Shown: piece by piece, positions 13,053 to 24,967 of the stretch
Position numbering within the stretch: position 1 is the stretch's first letter
Layout of the letters: every line of letters starts with the position of its first letter
Source: Triglochin maritima
Taxonomy: Eukaryota > Streptophyta > Magnoliopsida > Alismatales > Juncaginaceae
Assembly (NCBI GenBank): GCA_963682175.1
Contig: OY821777.1
Location: 4,481,501-4,545,500, forward strand
Length of the DNA: 64,000 nucleotides
Direction: 5' to 3'
Made by a program: the position numbers and the translations under genes
Notes under the pieces: model-generated
Database searches by the model: none
Told to the model about the DNA's origin: nothing
Seen by the model: the letters and a program-made list of their open reading frames with translations, nothing else

Positions 13053-14720
13053 ATGGCAATGAGCGCGAACCCAACGACCACCGACTCGACCTGGTGGCTG
13101 TTCCTCTTAACCTCCACCACCCTCTCGACCCCAATCCTCATCCTCGCCGTAGTCCTCGGTGTCGTCCTTACGCACCTCATCACCCGGGGCGGGCCGGCGT
13201 GGGCCGACAACCGGTCCCACCGCGGCTCTGTCCCGATCCCTGGCCCACGTGGTCTTCCTATCATAGGGTCTCTTTTGACTCTCACCTCCACCACCCCCCA
13301 CCGCGTCCTCGCCCGCCTCGCCTGCCTCATGAATGCAAAACCCCTTATGGCCTTTTCCATCGCCCGCACCCCCGCTGTGGTCGCCTCCGATCCGGCCACT
13401 GCTAAGGAGATCCTCTCCCACCCCTCCTTCGCCGACCGCCCGCTGAAACGCTCCGCGAGGGAACTCATGTTCGCTCGTGCCATCGGGTTCGCTCCTAATG
13501 GGGAGTACTGGCGCATGCTCCGCCGCGTCTCCGCTACTCACCTCTTCGCTCCACGCCGCGTCGCCGCTCACGGACCCTCCCGGATGTCCGACTCCGACGC
13601 AATGATCGCCTCCATCGCCGAAGAACAGAAGAGGTCCGGATCCGTCCGCCTCCGTAAGCACCTCCAGCTGGCGTCGCTGAACAATATCATGGGGAGTGTT
13701 TTCGGGAGGAAGTACGAGGAAGCTGAGGTTGAGTTGGTGGAGTTGAGGGGGTTGGTTAGGGAAGGGTTCGAGCTTCTTGGGGCGTTCAATTGGTCCGACC
13801 ATCTCGGTTGGCTCGCGTCGTTTTACGACCCGGAGAACATCACCAGCCGGTGCGCCGCCCTCGTCCCCCGCGTGCAGGGCTTCGTCAAGGGAATCATCGA
13901 GGAGCACAGAAGGAAGCAGAAGGACCAGTCCGATGGTCTTCCTGACAATGCCGATTTCGTCGACGTTCTTCTCTCCCTCCAAGGCGACTCCAAACTCGAC
14001 GAGGACGACATGGTGGCCGTCCTATGGGTACATTACAATTCTTCAAATATCACTAAAATATATACGTACGAATATGTAATTAGAACATGTAATATTGTTT
14101 ATTCTCAGGAAATGATATTCCGGGGAACCGACACGACGGCGTTGCTGACCGAGTGGGCGATTGCGGAGCTGATTCTGAATCCAGCTGTGCAATCCAAGCT
14201 TAGAGCTGAGCTGAACACAATCAACGGTGAGATCACCGACGCTGACGTGGCCAAACTACCGTATCTTCAGGCCGTGGTGAAGGAATCCCTCCGTGTCCAC
14301 CCTCCCGGTCCGTTGCTGTCGTGGGCTCGACTGTCCACGTCGGACGTCCAGCTCAGCAACGGCATGGTTGTCCCCGCACACACCACTGCCATGGTCAACA
14401 TGTGGTCCATCACCCACGACCCATCCGTCTGGTCCGAACCGGACCGGTTTAAGCCGGAAAGGTTCGTCGTCTCGGAAGGCGGGGAGGACGTGGACGTCAG
14501 AGGTGGGGATCTCCGGCTTGCGCCTTTTGGTGCCGGTCGGAGGGTTTGTCCTGGGAAGAATCTTGGGCTCGTGACGGTTGGGATGTGGGTTGCGAGGTTG
14601 GTTAAGGGGTTCGAGTGGGCTGAGGTTCCAGCTGAGCCGGTTGATTTGACTGAGATGCTGAAGCTTTCTTGTGAGATGAAGACGCCTCTTGCTGCTGTGG
14701 CTATTCCTCTCGTTAAATGA
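13053..14720 (+). CDS. CYP78A: Cytochrome P450, CYP78A subfamily
   Basis: Two exons, 13053-14027 and 14109-14720, encode 528 residues, a normal CYP78A length. An N-terminal membrane anchor (about residues 24-44) is followed by the proline-rich hinge [10 protein letters not shown]. Then come the I-helix RGTDTT (330-335), the ExxR of helix K (E384, R387), PERF, and the heme loop [10 protein letters not shown] with ligand Cys472. The single intron falls after AVLW, the position seen in Arabidopsis KLUH/CYP78A5. Family members sit in the ER membrane and control organ and seed size non-cell-autonomously; their physiological substrate is unsettled. The 81-bp intron is divisible by three and has no in-frame stop, so retention would add 27 residues just before the I helix. 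The coding region is strikingly GC-rich (GC-biased third positions) compared with its AT-rich surroundings. Family assignment is firm; which CYP78A member is not. Confidence 0.95.
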   Translation: MAMSANPTTTDSTWWLFLLTSTTLSTPILILAVVLGVVLTHLITRGGPAWADNRSHRGSVPIPGPRGLPIIGSLLTLTSTTPHRVLARLACLMNAKPLMAFSIARTPAVVASDPATAKEILSHPSFADRPLKRSARELMFARAIGFAPNGEYWRMLRRVSATHLFAPRRVAAHGPSRMSDSDAMIASIAEEQKRSGSVRLRKHLQLASLNNIMGSVFGRKYEEAEVELVELRGLVREGFELLGAFNWSDHLGWLASFYDPENITSRCAALVPRVQGFVKGIIEEHRRKQKDQSDGLPDNADFVDVLLSLQGDSKLDEDDMVAVLWVHYNSSNITKIYTYEYVIRTCNIVYSQEMIFRGTDTTALLTEWAIAELILNPAVQSKLRAELNTINGEITDADVAKLPYLQAVVKESLRVHPPGPLLSWARLSTSDVQLSNGMVVPAHTTAMVNMWSITHDPSVWSEPDRFKPERFVVSEGGEDVDVRGGDLRLAPFGAGRRVCPGKNLGLVTVGMWVARLVKGFEWAEVPAEPVDLTEMLKLSCEMKTPLAAVAIPLVK

Positions 14721-17700
14721 TCGTGTTATATGGTATCTATGATAATTTCTGAATAATGTTGTTTGTTATGTTGTTCGTGTGTTTACTCGTGCTAGTATGT
14801 GTGGGTTTAGGAAGTTAAGTTCAGATTTTGGGGCTTCTGAAACAACAATGGTTGAGTCCGTTGCATGTTTATCTGATGTACGAACTTTACTTCTACGAGA
14901 GTTTATAATAATATATTTGCAAATCTATTTCGTATTGTGTTGTGCCACCTTATTTCCATTGAGCTCAGTCCCCTCCTTTTTTTCGTTTCTTCGGTGTTTC
15001 ATTCTATTTCAGTTCGGATGCGGAAAAGATAACCAAGCAAAGTTCTTCAACAAATGTCAGGTCAAATGTCCATAACTGACGCATTTATAACAATGGACTG
15101 GACGGTTCAATAAAATAACAAGGTTGTAAAGATATCAAGTTCGACCATTATTTGGCTCGTTACATTGTTCTACTTTAACCTAGTCGTGTTACCAAAGAAT
15201 GTAAGTGTGTTACCAAAGAATAACAGCATGCATGACAATCTTAATACTTCATATGAAATCGGTCGTGTTACGCATTACACATTTTATTCACTACAGAACT
15301 AAATAGACACTTATGAGTAGCGTACATAATTTTAGGTCTCGTATATATTTTCGTAGATCGACCACTTTCCAGTTCTTTCTATTCCCACATGCAAGTTCCA
15401 ATTTTTCTGTTGTTGCGAGCATTGTATGTTATGGAACGAAAGTTAATGGGAACTGGTACGTAATAAGGTACCTAGTCGCTACCTACAAGACTAACTCCTG
15501 ACCCCAAAATAAAGACCGATGCTAAAGCAGATACACCACGTCCTTGATGTGTACCCGTAAGATGGAGAGCGACGCACCTGTGCCTCTCACGTGATAACCC
15601 CATCCTCCCTTCTTAATTTGGTGCCGCCACTGCAGAAGGCCAGAAGCTAATCTACATAGGAGGAATTATTATACCATCTGTCACGTCCACGTTTGTTCTG
15701 TTCTGGATTATTTCGGACAAGACATGCATGAATTCAACATGATCGATCGCCATACTACGTACCTACACCTATGTAGGTTCTAGCGCCTGCGACTTAGGTG
15801 CTTCCCTGCCGTCGGATGGTGTACCTAAGTTTTGGCCGAGGGCAGGGACAACTGCACAACACAACCAGGTTGTGGCAGCTAGCTGGTGTTGGATTTATGT
15901 CGATGGATTTACGTCGAGAAACTTAGGACGGTGCGTCATTTATATATACCCCCAACACAATGTACTTGTTATATTTTAGCGTTTACAGTATTTGATTTAC
16001 CAAGATCATCTCAACAACAGTATTCTCCTTTTATACACAATTTTATTTTATTTTACATTATCAATCACAACATTTTATAAAAAAATCTTAATATCAATAC
16101 AATTTTTTTCTTATCTCCAACTTACCTGTACATATTATAAAACTTTTATAATTTCATTTTTTTATTTTTCAAAATTTATGTTTATAATAATAAATGTTAT
16201 GAATATATTTGTTTGAAACATAGTAGTTGTCCATTTTAGTTAACCACTAGAAATTTGAAATTATTAAAATTATATAACATATGTGTATCTACCTATAGAT
16301 CTTTAAAAAAAATTGATACTTTAAAAAAATCATTTTAGAAGATAAATAAATTATAAATATTCTTCTCTTACTCGATAGTAGTTCCCATCGTAAAAAAAAA
16401 CACAAAAAATCATCGTGGCGTGGGTGTCGAAAATTTTCCCATGTTGGGAGTCTGGGAGTCGCCGAGATTGTTTCTACGAACAATCTGGCATGGCGTTTTG
16501 AACTTCTCATTTGTTAGATTTGGAAAAAGTTCGTGATCCCATCTTTTTTCGATGGCACTTTTCGTATTTTATCATTACTGATGCCCTGAGGATGTGAATT
16601 AAATACCTGCATATATGTATGCGAAAACCACATGTCTTGAGTTAGTCGAAAATAGCGGAAATTTGTCTTCCAACTTCCACCTCAGTTGGTTAGTTATTTG
16701 ATATAGGAAAAGAATATTAAAATTCAAAAACAAAGAATCAAAAGTTTTTTTTTGTTTATGAAATAGCTGGAGACATATTGTCGGTTGATTAAAATTGAAA
16801 GCCAACTAAGTGATATCAATTTGGTTATCTTAGGTTTAGTTTTTCCACGTTTTAAATAATTATTCCATTAAAACAATTCTTAACGGATAAATCCAAAAAT
16901 ATAGTAATTACTACTTCCTAAAAAACTACTCTCATAAGTAGTTATTTCTAAATTATTCCCTTTTAATAATTACCCTTAAGCCAAGAGCACCAATAATCTG
17001 CATACACCTTTCAGCGAAACGATTTCAACCAAATACATCCAAGGGATCTACGCTTTCTGTTCAAGTATGATCCTGTATCGCTGCAATATTACAATTCACC
17101 TGCTGGCAAGCTTAAATAATTACACATGAAAGTATTACTTTACCACGAATTTATATGCAAATTAAATATCAGATCACACCCCAAACTATAATTTAAATTA
17201 GACCTCGAATAACAAATTAACAACTCATGTCAAACAAAACCAAGCAATTCCCGAACTGTAAATAAACCTGAATTAATTTCCTGACACGCCAATCACAACC
17301 GTCGGCGAGCATGTTGGCGTTCGCAAAGTAGAATTCCTGAATTTGGATGTAGTTGAAGACCAATCGTTACAGCCGCACCAGAAGAGCGAGCGGTCGAGCT
17401 TGATTCTGCGCCTCTACGAGAATATTCGTTTGCTATTCTTGGATCCGGAATTGCATTTGCGATATTCACAAAGCTTTAATCCAATTTCCAACATGCTCTC
17501 TATAAAACACCACGTCGTGTAGCTCGAATTGCTACATGGCATTCGATTAGTTGTTCAAAATTTTATTAATCCGGTTCCGGCGAAGAGTATTTAATTGTCA
17601 CATGCAATCCCGCGCATGTATTGGTGAATGGAGTTTGGAGGGCATGGGCATTGGCTGCTCGATCACGTCTGGCTGAGAGAGCCTGAGGCAACTTTGGAAT

Positions 17701-18600
17701 CGGTCAGTGGGCATCGATAAGGGTGACACACTAACCAACGTGTCACAATAATACTTCATTTTTTTTTCTTCTTTCAATTTCTAGAGAATCGTAATTCGAT
17801 CTTAAATTAATATAGTACAATGAAATTAAATAAACAACAGTATTCCACCGAACCTGTAACCTCAAAACGTAAGCTAGAAATCAATAGTTGAATTAAACAC
17901 TTGTATTTTACTTTTGCCCACTGTATGGGCTCGTCTAGGTGCACCGTGCAGGCACAAAGGGATTGTCAGTTATCGCTTGCCAATATTTCTCACCAAAATC
18001 AAAAGGCAGAAGTTGCAGACTAACTTAAAAATGATTGCCAATTATAATTCAACCCGTCCGTCACACCTTTTTTTTTTTTTGATAATCCAACGTCTCTCAT
18101 ACATGCGTTGAGTTTCATCCTGCACGGTTGCACCCACTAGAGCACTACCTTTAAAACGTTACGTTAATTTAGTCTTTAAACATTGGGTTTATTATCGAAC
18201 TCCAGCTGCACACAAAATTATACTCTCAGGTACATCATGTTAAGTCATCCGCAATTTGAAATTGCAGTTCATCTCACAAACTAAACAATTCAATTATCTC
18301 GTTTTGAAAGACCAAAGTGCCATCACTGTTTAACTCGCTACATAATTCCCAAACTCTTCCATGTTATCCCACGCCAACTCACCAAGCGTATAATTGATAA
18401 CCCGCCGATCATATTTGATTCAAATTGTCAAACATAATTATGTACATCATTTTTTTCAAATGACCGATTTATAAACCTGTCCAGTTAGGGTTGGCCTCGT
18501 TTAACCATCCAACATGTTTTATCCTATTTACGAAAAGGGTGAGACCAATTGGGTATTTTACATGAAATAATATGGCAAAAGTTGCGTGTTGTAAATAAGA
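14721..18600. other. Long AT-rich intergenic spacer
   Basis: The first few hundred bases are probably the CYP78A 3' UTR and terminator. The rest contains only short open frames without domains. I see no tRNA, repeat array or recognisable transposon end in it. Confidence 0.4.
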
Positions 18601-19290
18601 GCATCCTTAGTGGGTCATCCCCGTGGATGACCCCGGACGATCGCGGATGTCCTGGTCATTAGCAGTCGTCGACCGGCACGATCCGGTTGGTTGGGTTTTT
18701 TATTTTGATTTTTGTGGGTTTCAGTTTTTTTGTTTTAATAATTAAGGGATTTATATTTTGATAAATAATTAGGATTTAAGTAGTTGAGCTTTACATTTTG
18801 ATAATAATTAGAATTATGGTTTATGATATTTTGATAACGTTAGATTTTCAAGATCTAATTTTTTTAAGGGGGCGAGACTCCCGATCGACCCGTTAAGTAT
18901 GTTTTATATCGTGTAATATTTAAATTATATAGTGTGTTATTTGGTTTATGTATTGTATTTCGTTTATCCTCTTCTTTGATGTAATCGTACGTTTATTAAA
19001 AATAATGTAATATTTGATTTCTTAATATTAATGGTATTTAGTGTTTAATTTAGTATTTGATTTCTTCATATTAATGATATTTAGTATTAAAAATAATATA
19101 ATATTTGATTTCTTAATAGTAATGTTTTTGTTAATTATAAATAATTTTGAAATATAACGAGTAAGAAATATAAAGTTGTGTAACGATGATGTATCGGTAA
19201 GACAAAGAAGACCGAAACAATTGCTAGGTCATTACTGCATATATTTTGCTCTTTGCATGTATGCAGCTTTGGCTACGACAGTGACATTCT
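18601..19290. other. Possible transposon end followed by AT-rich short repeats
   Basis: At 18601 the sequence GAGCATCCTTAGTGGGTCATCC begins a GC-rich patch resembling plant DNA-transposon ends of the GAGCATCCTTAA type seen again near 40.6 kb. At about 19000-19130 an AT-rich unit containing TATTTGATTTCTTAATATTAATG occurs about three times. No gene is visible. Confidence 0.35.
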
Positions 19291-19418
19291 TTTATTTGGA
19301 TGTCGGTAGATCAGACAGACATTACTTGTGTAGGCAATTCCCTAAGCTACTACTTTTTATTTGGATGTCGGTAGACCAGACAGACATTACTTGTGTAGGC
19401 AATTCTCTAAGCTACTAC
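19291..19418. repeat. Tandem duplication, two 63-bp copies at 65-bp period
   Basis: Copy one is 19291-19353 and copy two 19356-19418. They share GATGTCGGTAGA, CAGACAGACATTACTTGTG and TAAGCTACTAC with only two or three mismatches, so the duplication is recent. No gene overlaps it. Confidence 0.85.
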
Positions 19419-19799
19419 ATAGAGTACAGCTGCACTCGCGCCGCCAAACAACACATCATTCGACGTTGAAGGAGTTAATCTCTCTGGATCTGTGCCAGTC
19501 TACACAATATAGCTTTGTCTGTGCGTGTTTATATGAAAAGGTCTTTTGTAATTAAAGTCCCAATGAATGAGCTACGTACGATGCCATCTACTTTTTTAGT
19601 TGTTACAAGTTGAAGTATTTGGACCTCAACTTTTTAAAATATATATATATTTGGAGCTCAATTGTTTTTTTTTAAATTAGTTAATTTGCATTAAAATAAA
19701 TATAAGCCGAACCATGAACATGACTGTGCTAAACACCACGCTTACAACGATTCAAAATAAACCTTGCAGCCTTAAATAGTTAACTGACATTGGATTACT

Positions 19800-20510
19800 A
19801 CCACCCTTGAGGAAGGCAGCCCGTGGCTTCAAAGTACTTAGATTCGCTCCTCATCCTCCACCTTTGCCAACGCGTCTTGTTCAGCTCTAGCGACTTCCAT
19901 CTCCTCGATCCCAGCAGCATGATAAATTGTCTCGACTTCGCTTTTAGATGGGTGAGCAGTGTTGTAGTTTGGCAGAGTCTGTTCAACTTCAATCATTCTA
20001 TGATTTCTTTCTCGCCAGATGGCCCCAAAAGAAGACATGTAGAAGTTCTTTCAATTCTGAGTCATTTAAAATCGAGCTTATTTAAAACACCTCCCCGGAA
20101 TTCATTATTAATACCTACTTCGAGATTAAGATCAATAACCGAAGCACATTTCCAAAAGGGTTGCACATAAGAGCAATGAAGGAATAAATGATCTATCGAC
20201 TAGTCTATAATCTCACATAACATGCCGGCTCGGTCTACACCAATCCATCTTTTGACGAGGATATCTTTCGTTAAGAGACTTTTTTCATTATATAGCCAAT
20301 TGAACACCTTAATTTTTGGTGTAGCAATAGATCTCCATATTTGGTTAAATGAGGGTAACGTGATTCCCTATTACTAATAAGTTTGTACAGCGATCTTATT
20401 GTAAAGATCCCTGTTTTGCTGCATGTCCAGCTCCTTCTATCCACGTCGTTATTAGGTGTGTAACTAAGATAGAGTATATACAGTCTACTGATATGAGTTT
20501 CATTCAAATC
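19800..20510 (-). pseudogene. LINE (non-LTR retrotransposon) 3' fragment, zf-RVT region
   Basis: Read on the minus strand across frameshifts, the sequence encodes fragments typical of the C-terminal reverse-transcriptase zinc-binding (zf-RVT) region of plant LINEs. RRSWTCSKTGIFTIRSLYK lies near 20430. The stretch IWRSIATPKIKVFNWL and then DHLFLHCSYVQPFW follow further along, and finally AIWRERNHRM. It carries at least one stop (near 20205) and several frame changes, so it is dead. Only the 3' part of the element is present; the endonuclease and polymerase core are missing. Confidence 0.75.
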
Positions 20511-20514
20511 ATTT

Positions 20515-21229
20515 TTAAATCTACGGATGAACCATGTTGGTGTGAATGGATTTTGCTCCCAAAATCAGTGAAGCGATCACCTAGGCGGTAGGCGACTGTC
20601 CGTCGCGGTGATCGTCTGGGCGAAATATATATAATGAATATATATAGTATTTTGTTATATATGCTATATACATATAATTTTTTGTATTATTATTTTCAAA
20701 GATATCCTAAAAATTCAAAGATTATGAATTTTTGGAGGTTTTGATTATAAATTTATGGATGTTTGATGTTAAATATCGTAAGTATTATAAGTTTAGTTTG
20801 TTACCCGTTTATCCATTTGATAATTTTTTATCCATTTAACCATTTATCTAATTCTTATATCGATTTTAGTATCTATTAAGTTTTAATCATATAACCGTCC
20901 AAAACTGTTTAATTAAATAAAACGGGTAGGGTCATGGGTAGATGTAAAATAAACGGATTTCTGACTGAACTGTTTAATTAGAGGGGTATGGTCATGAGTA
21001 AGTCCTATAACCGTCCATTTACGGTCCTAGTAATTTAACATCGGCCAGCTTAGGTGAATTCTTAAATGTATTCAAGCAACTTCATTTCACCCATTACATT
21101 CTCGTGAATATGCAGCTTCAAAGACTTCAAGACGATTGAAGTTGCAGCTTAAACTATCCGCGTGGTTCCAAAAAACGCCGTGGTGTGATATAATTGTGGA
21201 AGTAGGAAAACTGGAGCAAAAAAATAGAA
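20515..21229. other. Spacer without recognisable genes
   Basis: AT-rich sequence between the LINE relic and the F-box/LRR relic. Two similar GGGTA(G)GGTCATGG segments occur near 20930-21000. Nothing else is recognisable. Confidence 0.35.
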
Positions 21230-21990
21230 GTTCATTCAAACATGTGTACAATAGTATTGTCACGAGTAAATGTTATGAAACTGAATTGTACTAATGTTAC
21301 CATGATATCAAGATTTTGCTGGCAAGGGCAACTTTTAATTAGGAAGAGTGCAAATTTGGCTGCTTTCAGACATTCGAAAGACCAATACTCAAGTTTAAGC
21401 GTCTTCAACTTAATGTCATTGGCTGGCTTGGTATGACAGCGTGAATGGATAAGAGCTGCATGAAAGTTTGAAATAGCAACGTCTTCATATAAGTATAAAT
21501 GCATATCGAAATTGAAATATCATTCCCAGGGATGTAAATCAACATAGAAAAAGAAAAAAACCCTGTAGAGAGTACATGCCAATTTTGAGATATTCAAGTT
21601 CAGAAAGTCCCCCAAGAAACTTAATGAAATTTCTGATCTGTTGCCCATCAACATTGGCATTGATCGTTCTATGTGTAATTGTTCTTAAAATAACACTTAA
21701 ATATCTCAACTTGGAAGCATTAGCAAGACGGAATTCTGAAAAATGGGCTGAAACTTCGAGCTTTAGGAGATAGGCGCACAAATCACTACATCTCTGCAAC
21801 CATAGGGTTTGACGATCAACTCAGAAAGTGAGGGGGATGAAGAAGTTAAACGTTGTGTAAAATCGACATCAAGGCCACTTACAGATAGAAGACCAAGGAA
21901 CTTGAGACCGGGGTATCCACGAAACTGAACATGTATCCATACTTTACAAGTGAAAAAAAAGTAGACGTAACACTTCAAAGTTTAATTCCA
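21230..21990 (-). pseudogene. F-box/FBD/LRR-type protein fragment
   Basis: Minus-strand pieces in different frames read GYPGLKFLGLLSVSGLDVDF, SPSLSELIVKPYGC, FRLANASKLRYLSV, GGLSELEYLKIGMYSL and LKTLKLEYWSFECLK. This is the leucine-rich repeat style of plant F-box/FBD/LRR proteins. There is no F-box N-terminus, the frames are broken by stops, and the pieces are separated. It is best read as a degraded fragment of this fast-evolving family. A gene with several short exons is possible but less likely. Confidence 0.55.
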
Positions 21991-22560
21991 AATTTTCTAA
22001 TACGAGAATGTTAGGATAATATACAATGACATAAGTCTACTACTGTATCATTTACCATTTTAAATTTAGTGGAAAAAAAGAGAGTAAATATTGTGGGCCA
22101 ATGAACTTGCGGCCACTTATCGAAAATAAGAAAATTTTCCTTTTATATTGTAATGCTTCAAGGTATGTATCCATGGATCCCTCGTGGAAAAAAATAAGAT
22201 ATTTTGGAGTCTGATGAAAGGTATGTCACTGGCATGCACTTCCATTTGTGTCTACAGTGTGTAGAGTGTACGCTTGTCGTACAAGCTTCTTCTATTTCAC
22301 CAACATCTTCATCATGTCCTGCCATCTACACATCGACAACACACACATATGCATATAGGATTGGAAGAGGGAGAAGAGGACTTCGGAGGAGAAGGAGAAA
22401 ATATAGCGACGGCCGGAGTTGGAAGTTAGGATTTGGGTGGGTCGTGTTGGGACTTAGGAGTAGTAGGTGGGGTTGGGTTAGGTTTTTTTTTGGAATAATT
22501 GGGTGGGTAATCGGATGATCCAATTAAGCTTAATCGGATCACTTGACCGTCGGTCCAACC
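21991..22560. other. Spacer upstream of the uL18-family gene
   Basis: No gene recognised. A purine-rich stretch (GGAAGAGGGAGAAGAGGA) lies at about 22362-22400, 400 bp ahead of the start codon of the next gene. The start of that gene's promoter region is probably here. Confidence 0.35.
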
Positions 22561-22785
22561 TAGGGCAGAGCAAAATCCGGTCCGGGTTCGGTCCGAGAAG
22601 TTGTGATTTGGTCCGGTCTGGGTTTCGATACGGAAGATTTTAAAATTTCGGTTCGATCCGATCCGAACCGGTCTTCTTTTTCTTTTTTATTAAAAAAAAA
22701 TCAGTTTTTGACCGGACCAACGGGACCGATTCGGTCCGATCTTCGGTCCGCGAGTTTAGAAGTTCGGGTTGGGTCTCACCTCCAC
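22561..22785. mobile_element. Degenerate GGTCCGG-rich hAT-type MITE copy
   Basis: The left end TAGGGCAGAGCAAAATCCGG resembles the ends of the two better-preserved copies at 34.65 and 49.03 kb (TAGGGGTGAG). The body is built from GGTCCGG/GGTTCGG words. The right end is eroded (GGGTCTCACC) and I could not find a clear 8-bp duplication. It reaches to within about 15-40 bp of the start codon of the uL18-family gene and so may form part of that gene's promoter or leader. Confidence 0.55.
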
Positions 22786-22798
22786 CAACACTTCCACG

Positions 22799-24210
22799 AT
22801 GGCTTTGCTTCCAAACCCAACTACTCTTCTTCTTCTTCTTCCAGTCATCGTCTCCTTCCCCCAACCAAAAGCAAACCCTAGGGTTGGGTTGGGAACACCG
22901 ACCTCCCCCCGTCCCCGTTCTCTGGTGGTGACGGCGGCCTCGAGGGCCAACACCCGTCAGGAGAGCGCCAAGGTCCGCAACCGCAGGCTCCAGCGCAAGG
23001 TACGCTACCCTCTCTCCTCCAATCCCCAAAACCCTAAATTTCCCCTAAGATTCCATCTTTCAGTAAGTACGGAGTTAAGCAAGATAGAATAATATCATCT
23101 TCAATGTTCAATGTTTTAAATCATTAACGACTATTGCTTCAATTGATGATATAGAATAGCATAACTGAATTTGCTTAAACTTGGATTTAGGTTCTTCCCT
23201 TTGGCTGTTGTTTGTTTGTAAATATGTAATATAGCACAATGAACCCTTTCATAATCATCTCTTACTTGTATCCATTATGTGATTAGTTCAATGGTTCAGC
23301 GACAAAACCAAGGCTTTCTGTTTTCTGTTCGGCAAAACAGTTGTACGCAATGCTGATTGACGACAAAAATAAAAAAACCTTGTTTTACGGGAGCACATTA
23401 CAAAAAACTATTCGTGAAGATCCTATTTGCAGCACTGTTGTAAGCACATCACTCCTTTCCAGTAAAGCCTCTAATTATTTTTATGTTTCCTTATTGCTTA
23501 CACCAATGTTATCTACATTTTGAACTTCTGATTTTTTGTCTCCTTGTTAAACACACAAGAAATTGTTTATTTTACTCACCTGAGTTGTTGGTTGATTGAT
23601 GAAGGATCATCTAAAATCTATTGTTTTTATACTGTTCTATACAAATTTTGTATTTATTCTGATGAGTCGGGTTTTATCATGACAACTTATATTTTTCCAA
23701 TGATGCAGTTTATGCTATGGGATAGCAAGTAAAATAAATGCAATATAAACTGCAATTACTAGTTGATAGCAGGGAAAAAATGGAGATGACACAATTATTG
23801 CCCTGAAAATTAGTAGCAACGTTGAAATAGCGTAGGTCGACAAAGTTTGATACGAAATCATTTCTTCTTCACCAGAAACCCAACATAATTTGTATGAAAT
23901 GGTTGGATGTTTGCTGTGAACTGCTTCTATTTGCTATAAAGGCGTAGCAAGTTCAAGAACCATGTAATCTTTCAATCAATTTACTTGACAATTTAAATTA
24001 TCATAATGAAATACTGCACTTTGAAATCAGATCCTAACCCCAATAAAACTTCAGGAAGCTGCTCAAAAAGTTGGAGAGGAACTTGTCAAGGCTTGTGTCG
24101 AGATGAACATCTCCGAAATTTCTTCTTATGATCGTAATGGATTTGCACGAGGAGAAAGGATGGCAGCATTTGAGGTGGCCATAGCTCAATATGGATTCGT
24201 ATCCCGATAG
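22799..24210 (+). CDS. Organellar uL18 (L18p/L5e) family ribosomal-type protein
   Basis: Three exons, 22799-22999, 23287-23439 and 24055-24210, join in phase 0 at GT-AG borders and encode 169 residues. The first 50 or so residues (Leu-rich, then Arg/Ser/Pro-rich, ending RSLVVTAASR) look like a plastid transit peptide. The rest matches the bacterial-type L18 fold: RNRRLQRKF basic start, KPRLSVFCSAKQLYAMLIDD, the STLQKTIR helix, then EAAQKVGEELVKAC, and the C-terminal FARGERMAAFEVAIAQYGF segment in the place of the usual GRV..LA. L18 proteins bind 5S rRNA in the large subunit. This one resembles the divergent plant L18p/L5e paralogues rather than canonical plastid L18, so a ribosomal role is inferred. 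The 5' region overlaps a hAT-type repeat. Confidence 0.85.
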
Positions 24211-24967
24211 ATATTATGCTAAATGCCCGAAATGTTTCATTTCATGTCTTTGGTTATGTTTAAAACTTCTGATCAGGATTAGAATACCACTTGCATTTTT
24301 GCACACTAAAAGTCTAAAACATGTGCATATTTTTGTGTTCAGTGTTAACTGACATCATAAAATAGCTTATATATATATTTGTTTCAATTTTTATATATAT
24401 AAAGACTGGAATAGAGGTACTGATATGATATGCTTCTGTAGCCTTTTGTAGTAGTGTTCAACCTCAACAAAATCGCTTCGAACATCACAAAATGTACATC
24501 TACAAATCATTTATTCTGCACAAGAACATGTCCAACTAAATCTCTATTCTTAGTCACGAATATTAGGTACCAAGATATGAATAGATTAATCTAATTTCTT
24601 TGAATATTGCGAGATGGTTGCTTTTGCTTTTTAGCTTTTAATTGAGATTCTGTAAAAAAAATCTCTACCAATTTAAATTTGAAAGTGAAGTTACTAGAGC
24701 ATATCTTCACTAATACAAACTGAATTGATATCTGAGTATGAATTCTCCATTGAAGAGAGGAAGTTACAAGTGAACTTATTTTGGAATATCCCGCTTTCTG
24801 AACTCCGTTTACTCTAATAAGATGAAAGTTACCTTTTTCCCCCTTTTTTGGAAATGAAACTACCAACGACTTCCCAAGCGGTTAGTTGAAACTATCTATC
24901 TACTCAATGTACAAGTCTTTGCAACCGTTGCCACTTCCCTTAAAACGTTCAAAACCAATCATGTCCC
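24211..24967. other. Spacer between uL18-family gene and DMP relic
   Basis: The first part is probably 3' UTR. A minus-strand open frame at 24591-24866 (91 codons) is basic and shows no domain I recognise; I do not call it a gene. Confidence 0.35.

Noticed and set aside
13107..13982. Long antisense open frame (291 codons) opposite CYP78A exon 1
   Set aside because: It is low-complexity Gly/Glu-rich, has no domain, and arises from the GC-biased codons of the real gene on the plus strand.
13053..14720. CYP78A as a single uninterrupted 555-codon frame
   Set aside because: Residues 326-352 of that frame are AT-rich nonsense between perfect GT-AG borders at the known CYP78A intron position; the spliced 528-residue form is the gene.
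13053..14720. GC-rich CYP78A as horizontally acquired DNA
   Set aside because: High third-position GC is common in plant CYP78A genes, and the intron position is the conserved plant one.
24591..24866. 91-codon minus-strand frame as a small gene
   Set aside because: No domain, no signal peptide and no supporting neighbours; frames of this length are common by chance in this window.
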